In this document: piece after piece, positions 47,873-59,990 of the stretch
How the letters are laid out: every line of letters starts with the position of its first letter
How positions within the stretch are numbered: the stretch's first letter is position 1
Source of the DNA: Cavia porcellus
Lineage: Eukaryota > Chordata > Mammalia > Rodentia > Caviidae
Assembly (NCBI RefSeq): GCF_034190915.1
Contig: NW_026947484.1
Span: 77,137,982-77,201,981 of the forward strand
Direction of reading: 5' to 3'
Length of the DNA stretch: 64,000 nt
Translations under genes and position numbers: made by a program
The notes under the pieces: model-generated
The model's database searches: none
Told to the model about the DNA's origin: nothing
Seen by the model: only the letters and a program-made list of their open reading frames with translations

Positions 47873-48312
47873 TAAGTACTACTAAGCCATAAAGAAGGAT
47901 AAACGAGGCTTTTATAGGTAAATGGATGAAACTTGAGACCACATTTATAAGTAAAAGAAATCAGACTCACATGTAACTATTCTATGTGAGAAACTGGAAG
48001 AGTAAATATGGTCCAAAATACACAATAGATATTGTGAAATGGGAAGAAATTGTTCCAAAGGAAAGAGAAAATTGGGTAGGGGAAGTGGAAAAGGCAGGAT
48101 GGGAAAAAGGAAAAAAATACAAGGTAGTTACACTACTAGTTTCTTTTGGTTCACTGAAATAAAGGTTTGTGCTAACATTGATTGGAGAAATTTTTATGCC
48201 CATATCTTATACTCTGGATAACTACTTTGGAGATAAAAATACGCATTATTACTTTCCTACTACTTTGTTTTGAAATTTTTTTTTCTTTTCTATAAACTTT
48301 TAAAAAAAGAAT
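47873..48312 (+). mobile_element. LINE-1 3' fragment
   Basis: It starts at the last ORF2 codons ('actaagccataaagaagg', 'aggtaaatggatgaaacttg') and runs through a shortened 3' UTR with 'atgcccatatcttatactct' to an A-rich end. Confidence 0.8.
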
Positions 48313-48315
48313 TAC

Positions 48316-48420
48316 AGGACAAGGCTGTGGTAGCTCAGTAGTACGCCCTGTCCCTAATGCCCTTAGAGTTTGTGAGGTTCTGGCTTCAGACCTCAGTACC
48401 CACTTCTCCCACAAAGAAAG
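48316..48420 (+). mobile_element. ID-like SINE, diverged
   Basis: 'aaggctgtggtagctcagta' matches the SINE head. The B box is degraded. Confidence 0.45.
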
Positions 48421-48984
48421 GATTATATTACAAGAGAATCTCTTAACTCTCTTTCTCCTTTCCTTTCCTTTTTTCTTTTCTTTCTCTCCTTCTCTTTCTT
48501 CCTCCAGCTTCTTCCTACCCATTTTGTTCCTTCCAAATACCTTCATTAGAGAAATTGTAGTTGTCACTATCTAATTTTGATATATTTGAAAAGAGCGTCA
48601 CTTAACCAAAATCCCCAGAGCAGACTTCTCTCCATAGCCTGTCGTGAGAAAAAGAGAATGGCATGTAACTGCCTGCTGAGATAGCTCTCTCCTGTGCTTC
48701 CACTTCACACCCTGCTCTGCTCCATAGTGCCCACCATTCCTGGTTGGATGGCTGGCTTCTATCACACTGTCTTTCCCCCTGCTAACACCTAACCTGTCAG
48801 TCCTTCAAAATTCAGGACTCCTCCTGCCTTTCCCTTAAAGAGTTACCTGACTGCTCAAGCCTATGTGATTCTTTTTTTGGAGTGGGGCTGGACTGTTGTT
48901 CCACTTATAGAAAATTCCCTATGGTTCAGTGTTTATGTGTTCTCACATAATTTTCTGTTAATTTTACTTTTCAAACCTTTGCAT

Positions 48985-49175
48985 CCAGCAGTAGTTACAG
49001 CTTATTAAGCACTTACTGTATGTTTGGCACATTAATTGTGCAAATCACCTTGAAGTGTCACAACAACCCTGCAAAGTGTCATTGTACCATTTTAGGGCTG
49101 ACAAGATAGAAGGTCAGAGTTGATAATTACTCACTCAAGAGGAGAAGTTTGAACTGGAACCCAGAACTGTCTGAT
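48985..49175 (-). mobile_element. MIR
   Basis: 'tattaagcacttactgtatg', 'cacaacaaccctgcaaagtg', 'ccattttagggctgacaaga' and 'gaactggaacccagaactgt' follow the MIR consensus in reverse orientation. This is the best-preserved MIR in the window. Confidence 0.85.
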
Positions 49176-49520
49176 TCCTTCTTTTTCTTTTTACATTTGC
49201 CTTAGTCCTGCTGTTTAGCACATGAATGAGCATAGATTGGGTGATGTATAAATTTTTGAATGGCTCTGTAAGCATTGCTTTAACATGTTTTGCTTTGTTT
49301 CTAGTAATTGTCATCATGAATGTTAAAAAACTCATATATTTTAACATAGAAGGAGGACTGAGTAAGGTAGAATTCTTATCTTTGAGGTGCTGACAGACCA
49401 ACTGTAACCTAATGTAACTGGTTCACCCATTTGAAAGGATGATGCCCTTGGTATTTCCAGAACTTGCATTGGATTTGTTGTGAATCTTTTTCTCCGATCA
49501 AAGCAAAACAGAAAAAAAAA

Positions 49521-49610
49521 AGGATAGAAATGATATAGAATTTCAAAAAAGAAAAAAAGGAATTAATACTAGTTAATATATTGCATATTGCTATCTCAGA
49601 ACTAGTATAA
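49521..49610 (-). mobile_element. LINE-1 3' UTR end fragment
   Basis: It is nearly the same as 53029-53110 ('ggatagaaatgatatagaat', 'actagttaatatattgcata'), so it is a very short 5'-truncated copy of the same L1 type as the element at 52994-59055. Confidence 0.8.
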
Positions 49611-50212
49611 ACACAAATTTTTGAGAAACATTGCTAGTTTTAGCCTTTAACAAATATATAAGAAGTAGAAAATTCATCTAGACATAGAAATACAAGAGCT
49701 TTAAGCATTCACACGTACTTAATCATTGCATTTGGGGATCTTTCTTTGCAATGCCGTACATGATATGGGTGTGGGTGAGTTGTCCAGGAAGTCTATTCCA
49801 ACTAAACAAAATGTGATACCTGGATATAGAAGCACAAATGTTTTGAATGATGTTTAAAAAGTTTTAAATACTGTTGCCTCTCCAAAGTATAAAATTCTGT
49901 AGATGTAGACATATTTTTTCCTTTAAAACTGAAGGCCTTTGAAAATTCTAAATGTGTTCCTAGATATATGAAATATAGTTGAAGATTTGTGATCTGTAGT
50001 TAGAGAAGTGAAAAGTATACTCCAGTACAGAATGCTGGAAAGTTTATGGTGTTTGAATGCTTTTTCTGTATAATATTTTCAGTGAAGATGGGTATTCTTT
50101 TAAGGAGATTCTCAAGCCCAAAATGTCTAAGCCATACCATTTAATTTATAAAAAACCCCATGAAATTATTAATTTTTCTTTAAACATTATTTTAATAAAA
50201 ATAGACCTATGG

Positions 50213-50280
50213 CTGGGTCACTGGCACAGTGCCTGCCTGGCAAGTGTAAAGTCATGAGTTCAATCCCTGATACAAAAAAG
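50213..50280 (+). mobile_element. Short ID-like SINE with target-site duplication
   Basis: About 68 bases from 'ctgggtcactggcacagtgc' to 'caatccctgatac' plus tail. Exact 15-mers 'aaaatagacctatgg' are at 50198-50212 and 50281-50295. Confidence 0.85.
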
Positions 50281-50356
50281 AAAATAGACCTATGGGTTCA
50301 GTTTCAGGTTTTAAAAAGATTGTATCTACAAAGGCTGATAAAAAATATATCTTGTG

Positions 50357-50485
50357 CTGGGGATTTAGCTCAGTGACATAAGCACCTGCCTTGCAAGCAG
50401 GCAGTCGTGAGTTCGATCCCCGGTACCGATAAAAAGGAAAAAAACAAAAAAACCTTATATCTATATATCTATATATCTATATATC

Positions 50486-50527
<42 letters not shown>

Positions 50528-50532
50528 TATAT
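50357..50532 (+). mobile_element. ID-like SINE, young, with microsatellite tail
   Basis: It has intact A box ('tagctcagtgac') and B box ('gagttcgatcccc') motifs, then an A-rich tail to about 50452. The tail runs into (TATC)n/(TA)n. The 12-mer 'atatatcttgtg' at 50345-50356 recurs at 50533-50544 beyond the microsatellite, so the expanded tail is part of the insertion. Confidence 0.88.
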
Positions 50533-50538
50533 ATATAT
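50455..50538. repeat. (TATC)n and (TA)n microsatellite
   Basis: Repeated ctatatat/ctat units are followed by (TA)n. It forms the tail of the SINE at 50357. Confidence 0.95.
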
Positions 50539-50544
50539 CTTGTG

Positions 50545-52574
50545 TTTAAATTAAAAATAAAATTATAGAAAAAGAAAGATTGCCAAAAATCACTCCCAAA
50601 ATACTCCCTCTCACTTTGAACACATTTATCTCTCATCCTTGATACATTCTGAAGCAGTTCTGAAAGTCCTCTTTTGTGAGTACCTTTGTACAGTGTGATA
50701 AAATAAAGAAACAGTATTGTTACTTCTGCTATCATCCAGCACAGGCAGTGTCATCCAATGGAAAGAACACAATACAGTATGTCCTAGTCCACCTTATTCA
50801 TTAGATCTGGTACCATGTGACTGCTGACTCTTTCCTAAAGTTCAAATGGTGATAAAAAAATAAATGTTTTGAATCAGTGCTGAACATCAAGCCACAAAGG
50901 GGGATGAAAGATAACTGCCTGAACTGCTTTAGAAAGTGGCGAAAATGATGAGATAAATATGTTTCAAGCAAGAGAGAGTATTTTTTAAAAACTTGAACAC
51001 GAATTTATTTCTTCAAGTTACTTAAAGGATTAGATTAATATATAGTAAAGCATTTATGATAACATTAGAGTTGTGTCAACATAAAATTGGTAGCTGTTTT
51101 TATAATTGGCACATGCAAATCACTGCAAAAGCAAACACACATACAATACAGTCTTCCAAGTGAAGTTAGATGAAGTGGAGTAAAACAGCAAGTGAATATG
51201 ATAGGATTGCACTAACAAGTGAGTGAGGCATAGCTGGGTTACAAAGGAGACCTATCTACTGCTCATGTCTGATTGCTGTGCTAGCAAACTGCAGAATCTT
51301 CAGCATACATACACATATGCAATGTGCCTTTTACCGTAAAGTTTTAAAAAAAATTTAGACATTCACTGTGTTTTGTGGTTACATTTTGTACCCCTGTGAG
51401 TCCTTTAAGATAGGTAGGTATGCTGAGGATATACACACATGGGCTAAGAGACACATTCAGTGGATGGTGGGGAGGAAGGCGGGGAGACACATTCAGTGGA
51501 AATATTTTTCCATCATTCCCATATCATCACACACAGAATTTTATGTTGTGATTCAGTTTGATTTGTCTAATTTCTGACTTTATTGCCTACAAAGTTGCCT
51601 TTCCAAATATGTGCTTTTTTATTGAGTTGAAAGATTTGTCCCTTTCACTTAGCCTAGCCTGGGACTTCCTATATGAAATGTCAAGTTGTACCATAAAAAA
51701 TGCCTGTAGCACAGACACATGCAAAGTATTACCACCTTGTTTTAATCAGCACAGCAGAGCCACCCCACAAAGCATCTCATCCCTAAGCATCCTGTTGAAA
51801 ACCAAGGAGTGTGGGTTCAGTCATTTGTTCTTTCTGTGGCAGGTGCTGGGGCCAAAGCACACTGGATCCTTACCATAGTTTGTAGAAAGGACAATAAACC
51901 ATGCAAGTCCAAAAGAGACAGCGGTTAATGTACTTTTCTGAGACAAATACTTGAGATGGTTGCATGCTGTTTAAGACAGATGGCTTTTTTTTCCTGAAGA
52001 CCTGCATTGTAGGTTCTCTGTGCATTTCATATGGAAACATTGAATTTTGGTCTCTCTGAGCTGGACCTTTTATCTGGATTACAAAATTACCAAGCAATTT
52101 AACATGCCTATAAAGCTGTCAAGGTCTGTTTTATGTTGATCCAGGTATGGACAGTGGTCAGAGAGGTCTTTACTGCTGCCACAAGATCTCACATGCAGTT
52201 TAGTTGAGTCTTGATGATATAAACATTTAATAATATTTAGGGTATAATTTGCTGGAAGGATCTAGTATAATATTATTATTTGAGAGAAAAGTAATATAAA
52301 CACATGATATCTCAATTAAAAATTATGTAATTGTGGCTGGAAACTTTCATTCACTCATTTACCCAAACCACTCTCGTTTTTGAGAATGATTGGGGAAGGA
52401 TTATTTTAATAGAATAAAATGCTAATTTCTATGTGGAATTGTTGATTTTTATTTGTGCTTCAAATATTGAAGGTGCTAAAAGTTTCTCTCCAAAGAGATA
52501 CATAAAACATACAAATATAATGTGGGATAATTTGTTGAAATACTATTTTTCTCTGTTCCTGAATAGAAGTTTGA
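50545..52574. other. Unassigned DNA, no gene seen
   Basis: A 17-base direct repeat 'gagacacattcagtgga' occurs twice within 51448-51500. Nothing else recognised. Confidence 0.4.
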
Positions 52575-52861
52575 AAAAAAAGAAGCAATGATTCTACTAA
52601 ACAAATAGAAAACTAGATATCTACTTGTAAAAGAATGAAGTAGGATGCTTATCTAATACCATATCTAGAGATTAACTCAAAATGGATGAAAAATCTAAGT
52701 GAAAGACCTAAAAGTATAAAAATCTTAGACAAAACGTAGGGAAAGATCTTTCTGATACTGTATTTGATAATTATCTGCATATGATGCCAAAAATACAGGT
52801 AACAAGAAAAAATAGACACATTTGGCTGCATGGATATTAAAATTTATGCTTTGAAAAATGA
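52575..52861 (+). mobile_element. Ancient LINE-1 ORF2 fragment
   Basis: Read on the plus strand it follows the C-terminal part of old mammalian L1 ORF2: 'aggatgcttatctaatacca', 'attaactcaaaatggatgaa', 'agacctaaaagtataaaaat', then 'tgatgccaaaaatacaggta'. All frames are broken. It is in opposite orientation to the L1 that follows. Confidence 0.8.
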
Positions 52862-52864
52862 TAC

Positions 52865-52993
52865 AGACTGAGTATCTTATTTGGAATGCTTGAGACTAGA
52901 AGTGTTTAAACATATTACATGTTTTAGGTTTTGGAATATTTGCACAGACATTACTGGTTGAGCATGTTCAGCCTGGAATCTGAAACTTCTAAA
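52865..52993. mobile_element. Tc1/mariner (pogo/Tigger-like) DNA transposon fossil
   Basis: 'ggaatgcttgagactagaag', 'ggttttggaatatttgcaca' and 'actggttgagcatg' resemble non-autonomous Tigger-type mammalian DNA transposons. It is wedged between two L1 pieces. Assignment is from memory of the family pattern. Confidence 0.55.
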
Positions 52994-53479
52994 ATTTTTT
53001 TTTTCCTTAAAAAAGAAAGACAGGAAAAAGGATAGAAATGATATAGAATTTCAAAAAAATTGGAAATTAACACTAGTTAATATATTGCATATCATTATCT
53101 TAGAAGTAATTGCTCAGGTTACAAGATTTAGGCATGAAAAATGATCAAATAATCAAACAAAGCACAAACAATTCTTTTTGATGAATTAACAGAGATTAGT
53201 AACATAGTTATCTATCTTGCGTATACATACGTTCATACATATATGTATATACCTATATACATATAATCTTTTCCATTCTTCCTTTTTTTCTGTCCCCTAT
53301 CCTGTTTGTTCTTTCCTTTTGAGCACTTTCTTTCCCTTTCATTTTCACGGTACCTATTGTACATTTTGGATCTTATTGCTCTTTCAGGGTTTTTTTTTTT
53401 TTTTACACTAGGGAGACAATATGATATTTACAAATGTGGGGTTGATTTATTTCATTTGTGAGTATGGTCTCAAGTTACC

Positions 53480-56400
53480 TCCATTTACCTATAAAAGCCT
53501 CAAAATGATCTTTCTTTACAGATGAGTAATATTCCATTGTATAAAAATATATCTTTTTTCTCCATTATGTAGTTGATGGGCATTTGTTGTTTCCAAGATT
53601 TAGCTATTACAAATTGTGCTGCATTTTCAGTTCTTCTGTGAAAATACCCAGGAGGGGAATAGCTGGATTGAGTGGGACTTCCAATCCTAGTTTTTCAAGA
53701 AGTCTCCACACTTATATCCACAGTGGTTGTACCAGTCTGCACTCCTACCAACAGTGGAGAAGAGTTTCTTTTTCCTGACAGTCCAGCCAATATTTGTTAC
53801 TGGTCATCTCTTGATAACAGCCATTCTTTCTGGAATGAAATGGAATCCAATAGTATTTTTATTTGTATTTTTTGAATGACCAGGGATGTTGAACATTTCT
53901 TCATGTCTTTACCAACCATTTGGATTTCTTCATTGAGAAGTATGTATTCATCTCAGATGACCATTTTTGGGTTGGGTGTTTGAATTTGGGGAGCCTAATG
54001 TTTTTCAATTCTTTATATGTTCTTGATATAAGTCCTTTGTCTGAAGGAAGCTGGGCTAAAATTGTTCCATTCTGTGTATTTTTTAAATCTCTGTTGGTGA
54101 TTTCTTTTAAAGTGCAAAAACTTTTTAAGAAAATGAGATACCAGTTGTTTCTTTGAAGTACTCCCCATGTGGTTTATGTTTTGTTCATCAACTCTGCCTA
54201 CCACTATGTCTCCAAGATTTCTACCTACCTTGTCTTCCAGATTTAGGGTTTCTATTTTAATATTTAGATCGTTGATCCATTTTGACTTTAGTGCATGGTG
54301 ATAGGCATGGGTCTATTTTCAGTCTTTGGCATGTGAGCATCATTTATTAATTTATTAATTCCAGCACCATTTATTAAAGAGGCTATCTTTCTTCTAGTGA
54401 ACATGTTCAGCCCCTTTGTCAAAGATAAGGTGGCTTAATGTCTTTGTAGTTGTGTCTGCATCTTCTAATTGGTTCTATTGATCCTAAGGTCTTTTTTTTT
54501 GCCTTACCATACTGATTTTTATTACAGTAGCATTGTAGTATAATTTCAAGTTGGGGATTGTGATGCCTGCTGCCTTGCCTTTGTTGCTCATGGTTGCCTT
54601 TGCTACACGAAGTCTCTTTCCAAATGAATTTTAGGAGTGTTTTCTCTAGTTCTGTGAGGTATGCTACTAGCATTTTGATTGAGATTGCATTAAATCTGTA
54701 TAATGGTTTTGGGAGTATGACCATTTTCACTGTGTTGGTTCCTCCTATCCAAGTACAAGGGATATCTTCCCATTTTCTGACATCCTCTTTAATTTTCTTT
54801 TTTAGAGTACATTTTTTTAATACGTAGATCTTTTACATCCTTTGTTAGGTTGATTCCTAAGTATTTCATTTCTTTGGATACTATCCTGAAAGGTGTTACT
54901 TTCCTAATTTCTCTCTCAATAAGTTGGTTGTTTGTGTATAGGGATGCTATTGATTTGTGTGTGTTGATCTTGTATCCAGCTACACTGCTAAAAATGCTCC
55001 TTAACTCTAGTAGTCTTTCGATGGAGTTTTGTATGTAGAATATCATGTCATTTGCAAATAGTGATAATTTAACTTTGTCATTTCTTAGCTTTATTCCTTT
55101 TATTTGTGTGTATTGTTTAATTGCTCTGGCTAACAGAACTATGTTGTATAGGAGTCATTCTTGTCTTGTTCCTGAATATAGACTGAAAGCTTTTAGTTTT
55201 TGTCCATTTAGTATGATGTTGGCTGTTGGTTTGTCATAGATGGCTTTTTATCAGATTAAGGTAGATATCAGGTATTGTGATTTTTCTGTAGGGGTTTTAT
55301 TATGAATGCGTGTTGGATTTTATGAAAAGCTTTTTCTGCATTCTGCATTTATTGAGGTGACTGTGTGATTTTTGTCTTTGGCTTTGGCTCTGTTGATATG
55401 GTATATTACATTTATTGATTTGCACATGTTTGAACCATCCCTGCATTCCTGGAATGAATCCCACTTGATTATGATGTATAATCTTGATTTTCTGCATTCT
55501 ATTTGCTAAAATTTTATTGAGAATTTTTGCATTTATGTTCATTAGGGAGTTTAGCCTATAGTTCTCCTTTTTGGTTGGATCTTTCTCTGCATTTAGTATC
55601 AGAGGAATACTTGCCTCCAGGAATGAATTAGGGAGAATTTCTTCCCTTTTGATTTCATTAAAGAGTTGAGAAATATTGACATTAAATGTTTTGTAAATTT
55701 CTTGTAGAATTCAACCATGACTCCATCAGGACCTGGGCTTTTCTTTGTTGGTAAGTTTTTAGTTTGATTTTCAATTTCAGAACCTGATGTTGGGCTATTT
55801 AAAATTTTTATATCTTCTTGATTCATATGTAATTCATTGGTAATACATATGTTTCTAGGAGCCTGTCCATTTCCTCTGTGTTTTCTAGCTTATGTGAGTA
55901 AAGACTTTCAAAGTAGATATTAATGATCTTGTGAAGTTCCACAGGATCTGTAGTAATTTTGCCCTTTTTATTCCTTTTTATTGCATGAATTTGTTTTTTC
56001 TTTCCTTTTCTTGATAAAGTTGGCTAGCAGTGTATCAATTTTGTTGATTCTTTCAAAGAACCAACTCTTCAATTCATTAATTCTTTTTTTTTTTGTTTTC
56101 TTAGTCTAAATTACATTGATTTCTTCTCTGATCTTTGTAATTTTCTCCCTTCCATGAGCTTTGGTGTTGATTGCTCTTCTTTTTCTAGAAAGTTGAGGTG
56201 CAGCATTAGGCTATTTGTGCTTGTTATGTTTTCCTGATGTGAGAATTGATTGCTATGTATTTCCCTCTTAGAACCACTTTCATTGCATCCCACAGGTGTC
56301 AGGATGTTGTATCTGCATTTTCATTGAATATAGATGTTGTTCAGTTTCTTCTTTAATTTCATCTGTAACCCATTGGTTGTTTAATTTTCATCTGTTGATG

Positions 56401-57180
56401 TAGATTTTGCAGTTTCTTTTGCCATTAATTTCCAGTTTTAGTGCACTATGGTCAGATAACATGCCTTGGATAATTTCAATCCCTTTGCATTTACTTAAGT
56501 ATGTTCTGTGTGCTAGTATATGGTCTGTTTTAGAGAATGTCCCATGTTCAACCAAGAAGAATGCATACTCTGGTGTTGTTGAGAGGAATAGACACTGTAA
56601 ACATCTATCAAATTCTTTTGTTCACACATTTGATTCAGTTGTGTTATTTCTCTGCTGACCTTTTATCTAGTTAATCTATGTGTTTGTGATTATGGGGTAT
56701 TAATGTCCCCCAATAGAATTGTGCTATTATGCATTTGGTTTTTTGTGTTTATTAATGATCTTATATAGTTGGCTGCTCCCATATCTGATGCACATATATT
56801 TATGATTGTTATTTCTTTCTGTTGAGTTTTTTCCTTTACAAGTATATAGTGACCTTCTTTATCTGTCTTTATGTGTTTTTTCTCTGACAGCTTTTAATAT
56901 CATTTTTGGTTTGAAGTTCACATTGTCTGCCAACCTAATGGCAACCCCTGCTTTTTTCTATGTTCCTGTCAGATGAAATATTGTTTTCCATCTTTTGACT
57001 TTTATTCTACGATTTTCTTTTTTCAGTTAGATGTGTTTCTTATATACAGCATATTGTTGGATCCTATTTCTTGATCTATTCTGTCATTGTATTTCTTTTG
57101 ATTGGTGAATTGAGGCCATTTACATTGATGAGTATAACTGATATTTATTGGCTTAACTTTATTATGTTATTTTCCTGTTG
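53480..57180 (-). pseudogene. ORF2 of the decayed LINE-1
   Basis: Surviving open pieces on the minus strand map in order to L1 ORF2: 55599-55826 (residues around 'KKSPGPDGV'), 55300-55542 ('[10 protein letters not shown]' region), 54789-55046 (after FADD, '[12 protein letters not shown]') and 54419-54730 ('[11 protein letters not shown]' region). The catalytic blocks are interrupted by frameshifts, so there is no active enzyme. The plus-strand ORFs over this span are shadows. Confidence 0.88.
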
Positions 57181-57204
57181 TTGGTTCTCTGCTCCCCGCA
57201 CCTT

Positions 57205-58330
57205 GTTTAATTGTTTGGCCTACCTGGTGGTTTTTTTCTGCTGTTGTTCAGCAAATTGTGGTCATTTTTATCTCTGTCTAGTATATCTTTTAGTACTGCT
57301 TCTAGGGTTGGTTTGGTGGACATAAATTTCTCCAGTTGTTCTTTACCATTGAAGTATCTTGTTACTCTATTAATTTTGAAAGAAAATTTTGCAATGTACA
57401 TTACTCTGGGTTGCAAGTTGTTTTCATTCAAGGCTTGAAATACTTTACTCCAAGCTTGTCTTGACTTGTGCATTTGTGTTGAGAAGTTGGCCGTGATTCT
57501 AATGGGCTTTCCTTTATAGGTGAATTGTATCTTTTCTCTAACAGCTTTTAATATTCTGTTTTTATGGTGAATTTTTAGGACTTTGATTATTATATGTGTG
57601 TGTGTGTGTGTGTGTGTGTATATAGATTTATTTTGGTTATGACTGTTTGGTTATGACTGTTTTGGCATTCTATATGCCTCACTTATCTATGTATCAGATT
57701 CTTTTTCCATGTTTGGGAAATTTTCTGCAATTACTTCTGCAAATTGTTTTTTAATGTCATTTGCATTGACACTTTCATTTTTATTGACACTATCAGTCTT
57801 ATATTATTTTTCTTTGCATCTTCATGAAGCTGTTGAATTGTTATTTCATGGTCCTTTGTTATTTTTAAAAGTTCTTTGCCCTTATGATTGCTAGCTGCAA
57901 TCCTGTTTTCTAGGTCTGAAGGTCTATCTTCTGTTTTTGAAAGCTAGTTTTGCCAGCTTTCAATGGAATTCTAATTTCCTGGATATCTCTTTGAATTTGT
58001 TTCATACATTCTGTTTCTTCCTATACTATTCATTCAAGGTTTCTATCATTTTACGGTGCTCATCTACTTTTTAAAATCTATGTCTTCTCTAGGTATACCG
58101 AGTAACTCCTTTATTAAGGTTATCATTTCATTCTTTACCTGAGAGAATATTTCTAGTTTGACTTCTTCCATAGCCTCATGGAATTTTTTCTTTATTTCAC
58201 TTTCTATCTTTTCAGAAATTTCAGGCATATGACTTCCAGTTGTCTTCTATTTTGATATCCTCTGTACTTGTTCCTGATGTACTGGGCATTTGAGATTGCA
58301 TTTGGCTTTTTTGTTTTGTCATTTTCACTT
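57205..58330 (-). pseudogene. ORF1 of the decayed LINE-1
   Basis: The 88-codon open piece at 57207-57473 is the C-terminal domain ('SRQAWSKVFQALNENNLQP' then the 'FNGKEQLEKFM' segment). The N-terminal coiled-coil part is frameshifted. A (TG)n tract at 57597-57618 interrupts it. Confidence 0.82.
57597..57618. repeat. (TG)n microsatellite
   Basis: Eleven TG units within the ORF1 pseudogene. Confidence 0.95.
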
Positions 58331-59055
58331 CCTGGGTTAATATTTTTTTCTCTTTAATCCTGCTAGTCTCAGCTGTTCCTGTGTGTGTCTTAGGGTCTCA
58401 CTGTGTGGCCAACATCCACCAAATTGCTGGGTCCTACAGTGTAGGGGAGGGACCAGTCACCTGAATTCCTCCTGCAGGGCCTGTTGGGTGTATCCTATAT
58501 TCCTCCCGGGCTAACTAGCCTAAGAGTGTTGATGTAAGCCCACCCTTAGCTCCTATTGTTACTGTGGCGTCAGGCTGTCCCATATTACCAGATCTACCTG
58601 TCTGTAGTGTGTGGCCTAGCTGGGACCCTACTGTGTCTCTGGGGTTCTCATAGTCCTTTTGTGTTCCTACAGGTATGGAGGCCTAGTCAGTGCTCTCGCC
58701 AGCCCACTCAGGCTTCTCTGTATGGAAGAAGCAATCACCTACACTCTTGCAGGCTTACCAAATTCCTCCGATGGTAGCAGCGGGGTGGGGGTGGGGTGTT
58801 TCTTATGCTCTTGTTGACCCATGGAGGTCCTCTATTTGATGGGGAGACTCACCACACTGTCACCAACCTTCCGAGGTCATCTGTGTGTGGGAGGGGTTGC
58901 CATGGCTCCCACCAGCCCACCAAGATACTACAAGTGGTGAAAGGGTTTGCTGATTCTCCATAGGCAGTCAACAATCCAGTTGGCTGCTGAGTTCTTTCAG
59001 GTGTAGGGGAAGGGTGACCTAGGATCCTGTCAGTTGCTGAGGTCCTGAAATACAC

Positions 59056-59690
59056 AACTTTAAAGTGTCATACTGGTGCAAAAAGTTAATGTCTATCATG
59101 TCCATGTGCCAACCACCCATGAGCCATAATCATTATATGTCACAAGCATGAAGAAAGAAAAAAGAGAAGAAAGAAAGAAAATAGGAAGGAGGGGAATCTA
59201 GGGATGGAGGGAGGGCAAAGGTAGGGAGGAGAAGAGGAGTGGAAAGTAGATATGCTAAGCACATGTACCCACTCTCTAAGAAGAGTGTAAAGATCTTGTA
59301 TTGGAACATGTATTGAAGAAAACATAAAAAAGCAAACTTCAGTACAATGTGTACCCAAGTTTTTACAGAGTATGTTGTTTATGTTTATATTTTTTATGTT
59401 AAAGATAATTACTACTTTATTTTTATTACATTTTCACTTGAAAGTAATTCATACTCACTATAAAATCTTTGGAAAATGCAGAAAAGTAAAAGGAAAATAC
59501 AATTCATTCATGATTCTTTTATTTGAATTACCTATTATTAAATTTCAATCTTTCCAGTATTTTTGAATAGACGTAAAGAATATGTATGCACATATAACAA
59601 AATTTGATATATGTATACATTAAAAATTGGAGTCATTACGTTATATAATTTGTACCATGTGTTTTAAACATTAATATTTTATAATAAACA
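59056..59690. other. Unassigned DNA with purine-rich block
   Basis: GAAA/GGGA-rich at 59150-59245. Otherwise AT-rich with no recognised gene. Confidence 0.4.
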
Positions 59691-59990
59691 TTTACCTCTG
59701 TTACCAAATATTCTTAAGAAATATGACCTCTAATTTCTATCTAAGATTCTATTACAGTACCATGCTATAATTTACTGATTCTTTTTCCCTACTGTGGGAT
59801 TTTAACTGGGTGATAAATATTTTTGTACATAAATCTTGTACTATATCTCTCATTTACTTAGGGTAGATTTCTAGAAGTGGTATCATTGATTTAAAAATAC
59901 AGTCATAGTGTATTTTGCCAAATAGCTTTTCAAGTTGAATTTTCAATAGTAATATCTGAGAGCGCTTGCTTTTCTCACTACTAGTATTAG
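59690..59990 (-). mobile_element. Ancient LINE-1 fragment
   Basis: 'ttgtacataaatcttgtact', 'agggtagatttctagaagtg' followed by 'gtatcattgat', and 'tttgccaaatagcttttcaa' are in the order seen in the reverse complement of old L1 3' regions. Confidence 0.55.

Larger units (their letters stand above)
52994..59055 (-). mobile_element. Near-complete decayed LINE-1
   Basis: In reverse orientation: A-tail-like T run, short 3' UTR (to about 53460), ORF2 (about 57180 down to 53480), ORF1 (about 58330 down to 57205) and a GC-richer 5' UTR (about 58335-59055). ORF2 recognisably retains the endonuclease-to-RT order, including the 'SPGPDG' block (near 55730). Many frameshifts and stops leave open pieces of at most about 100 codons. 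Unlike half-L1 elements A and B it keeps the whole ORF2 span. I found no convincing target-site duplication, so the right end is approximate. Confidence 0.88.

Noticed and set aside
50357..50452. tRNA-like sequence with good A and B boxes
   Set aside because: It is a tRNA-derived SINE with tail and target-site duplication, not a functional tRNA gene. No cloverleaf with a proper acceptor stem is evident.
52994..59055. Third member of the half-L1 family
   Set aside because: This L1 keeps the whole ORF2 span, including the RT region, so it lacks the shared deletion.
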